Positions 13,629 to 13,644 of a stretch of DNA of 13,644 nt are shown piece after piece. Within the stretch, counting starts at the first letter, position 1. Every line of letters starts with the position of its first letter. The stretch is from Bifidobacterium breve (lineage in GTDB: Bacteria > Actinomycetota > Acidimicrobiia > Acidimicrobiales > Ilumatobacteraceae): contig CAMBPP010000028.1 in the NCBI GenBank assembly GCA_945869715.1, forward strand, positions 1-13,644, written 5' to 3'. The position numbers and the translations under genes are program-made. The notes beneath the pieces were generated by a model. It had not been told where the DNA came from and ran no database searches. It saw nothing but the letters and a program-made list of their open reading frames with translations.

Positions 13629-13644
13629 GTGAATCATTCGGCAT
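13625..13644 (+). CDS. Start of a further ars-operon gene, cut by the window edge
   Basis: ATG 13625 overlaps the channel gene stop by 4 nt (ATGA), and AAGG at 13614-13617 lies 7 nt upstream. Only six full codons (MSESFG) are visible, so the product cannot be named. By analogy with aqpS-containing arsenic operons an arsenate reductase or another arsenic gene is expected, but the sequence here does not show it. Confidence 0.5.

Overview
The window reads as a gene-dense chromosomal segment of an actinobacterium (Actinomycetota). Four things point there: a mycothiol ligase (MshC), an NADPH:F420 oxidoreductase (NpdG), an InhA-like enoyl-ACP reductase, and the block thrS - HIT - phosphatidylinositol-phosphate synthase - PIM acyltransferase, whose order matches the mycobacterial thrS/Rv2613c/pgsA1/patA locus. 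Base composition looks close to balanced by eye, lower than in Streptomyces or Mycobacterium. A small-genome aquatic lineage such as the Acidimicrobiia would fit, but the class cannot be fixed from this sequence. No rRNA, tRNA, CRISPR array, insertion sequence or phage gene was seen.

Layout. (1) 1-1337: 3' part of dnaE, the replicative polymerase alpha subunit. (2) 1467-2737: a conserved protein of unknown function followed 5 nt later by a nitroreductase-family flavoprotein. (3) 5486-2734, minus strand: fabI, then a thioredoxin-fold DUF255/YyaL-type protein 2 nt downstream; this pair converges on the nitroreductase and overlaps it by 4 nt. (4) 5569-7391: npdG and mshC, overlapping at their junction and divergent from fabI, so F420 and mycothiol redox functions share one transcript. 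(5) 7445-12081: thrS, HIT protein, a two-helix membrane protein, pgsA and patA, nearly without gaps, joining protein synthesis to phosphatidylinositol and PIM lipid production. (6) 12084-13644: an arsenic cassette. ArsR is on the minus strand. Divergent from it are an ArsI/CadI-type dioxygenase, an AqpS-like aquaglyceroporin, and the first codons of another gene at the window edge.

Regulation visible in the sequence: a perfect 10-bp inverted repeat (12418-12443) lies between arsR and arsI, over the -35 of a plausible arsI promoter and over the arsR start codon. fabI and thrS both have a TANNNT -10 box exactly 7 nt before the ATG, which suggests leaderless mRNAs. Neither of the two convergent gene junctions has room for a terminator.

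The main point of interest is the arsenic cassette. It pairs a putative C-As lyase with a channel whose aromatic/arginine filter Arg is replaced by Val, and it sits directly after patA, where pimA is expected from the mycobacterial order. No wholly new system could be demonstrated; most genes belong to recognisable families.
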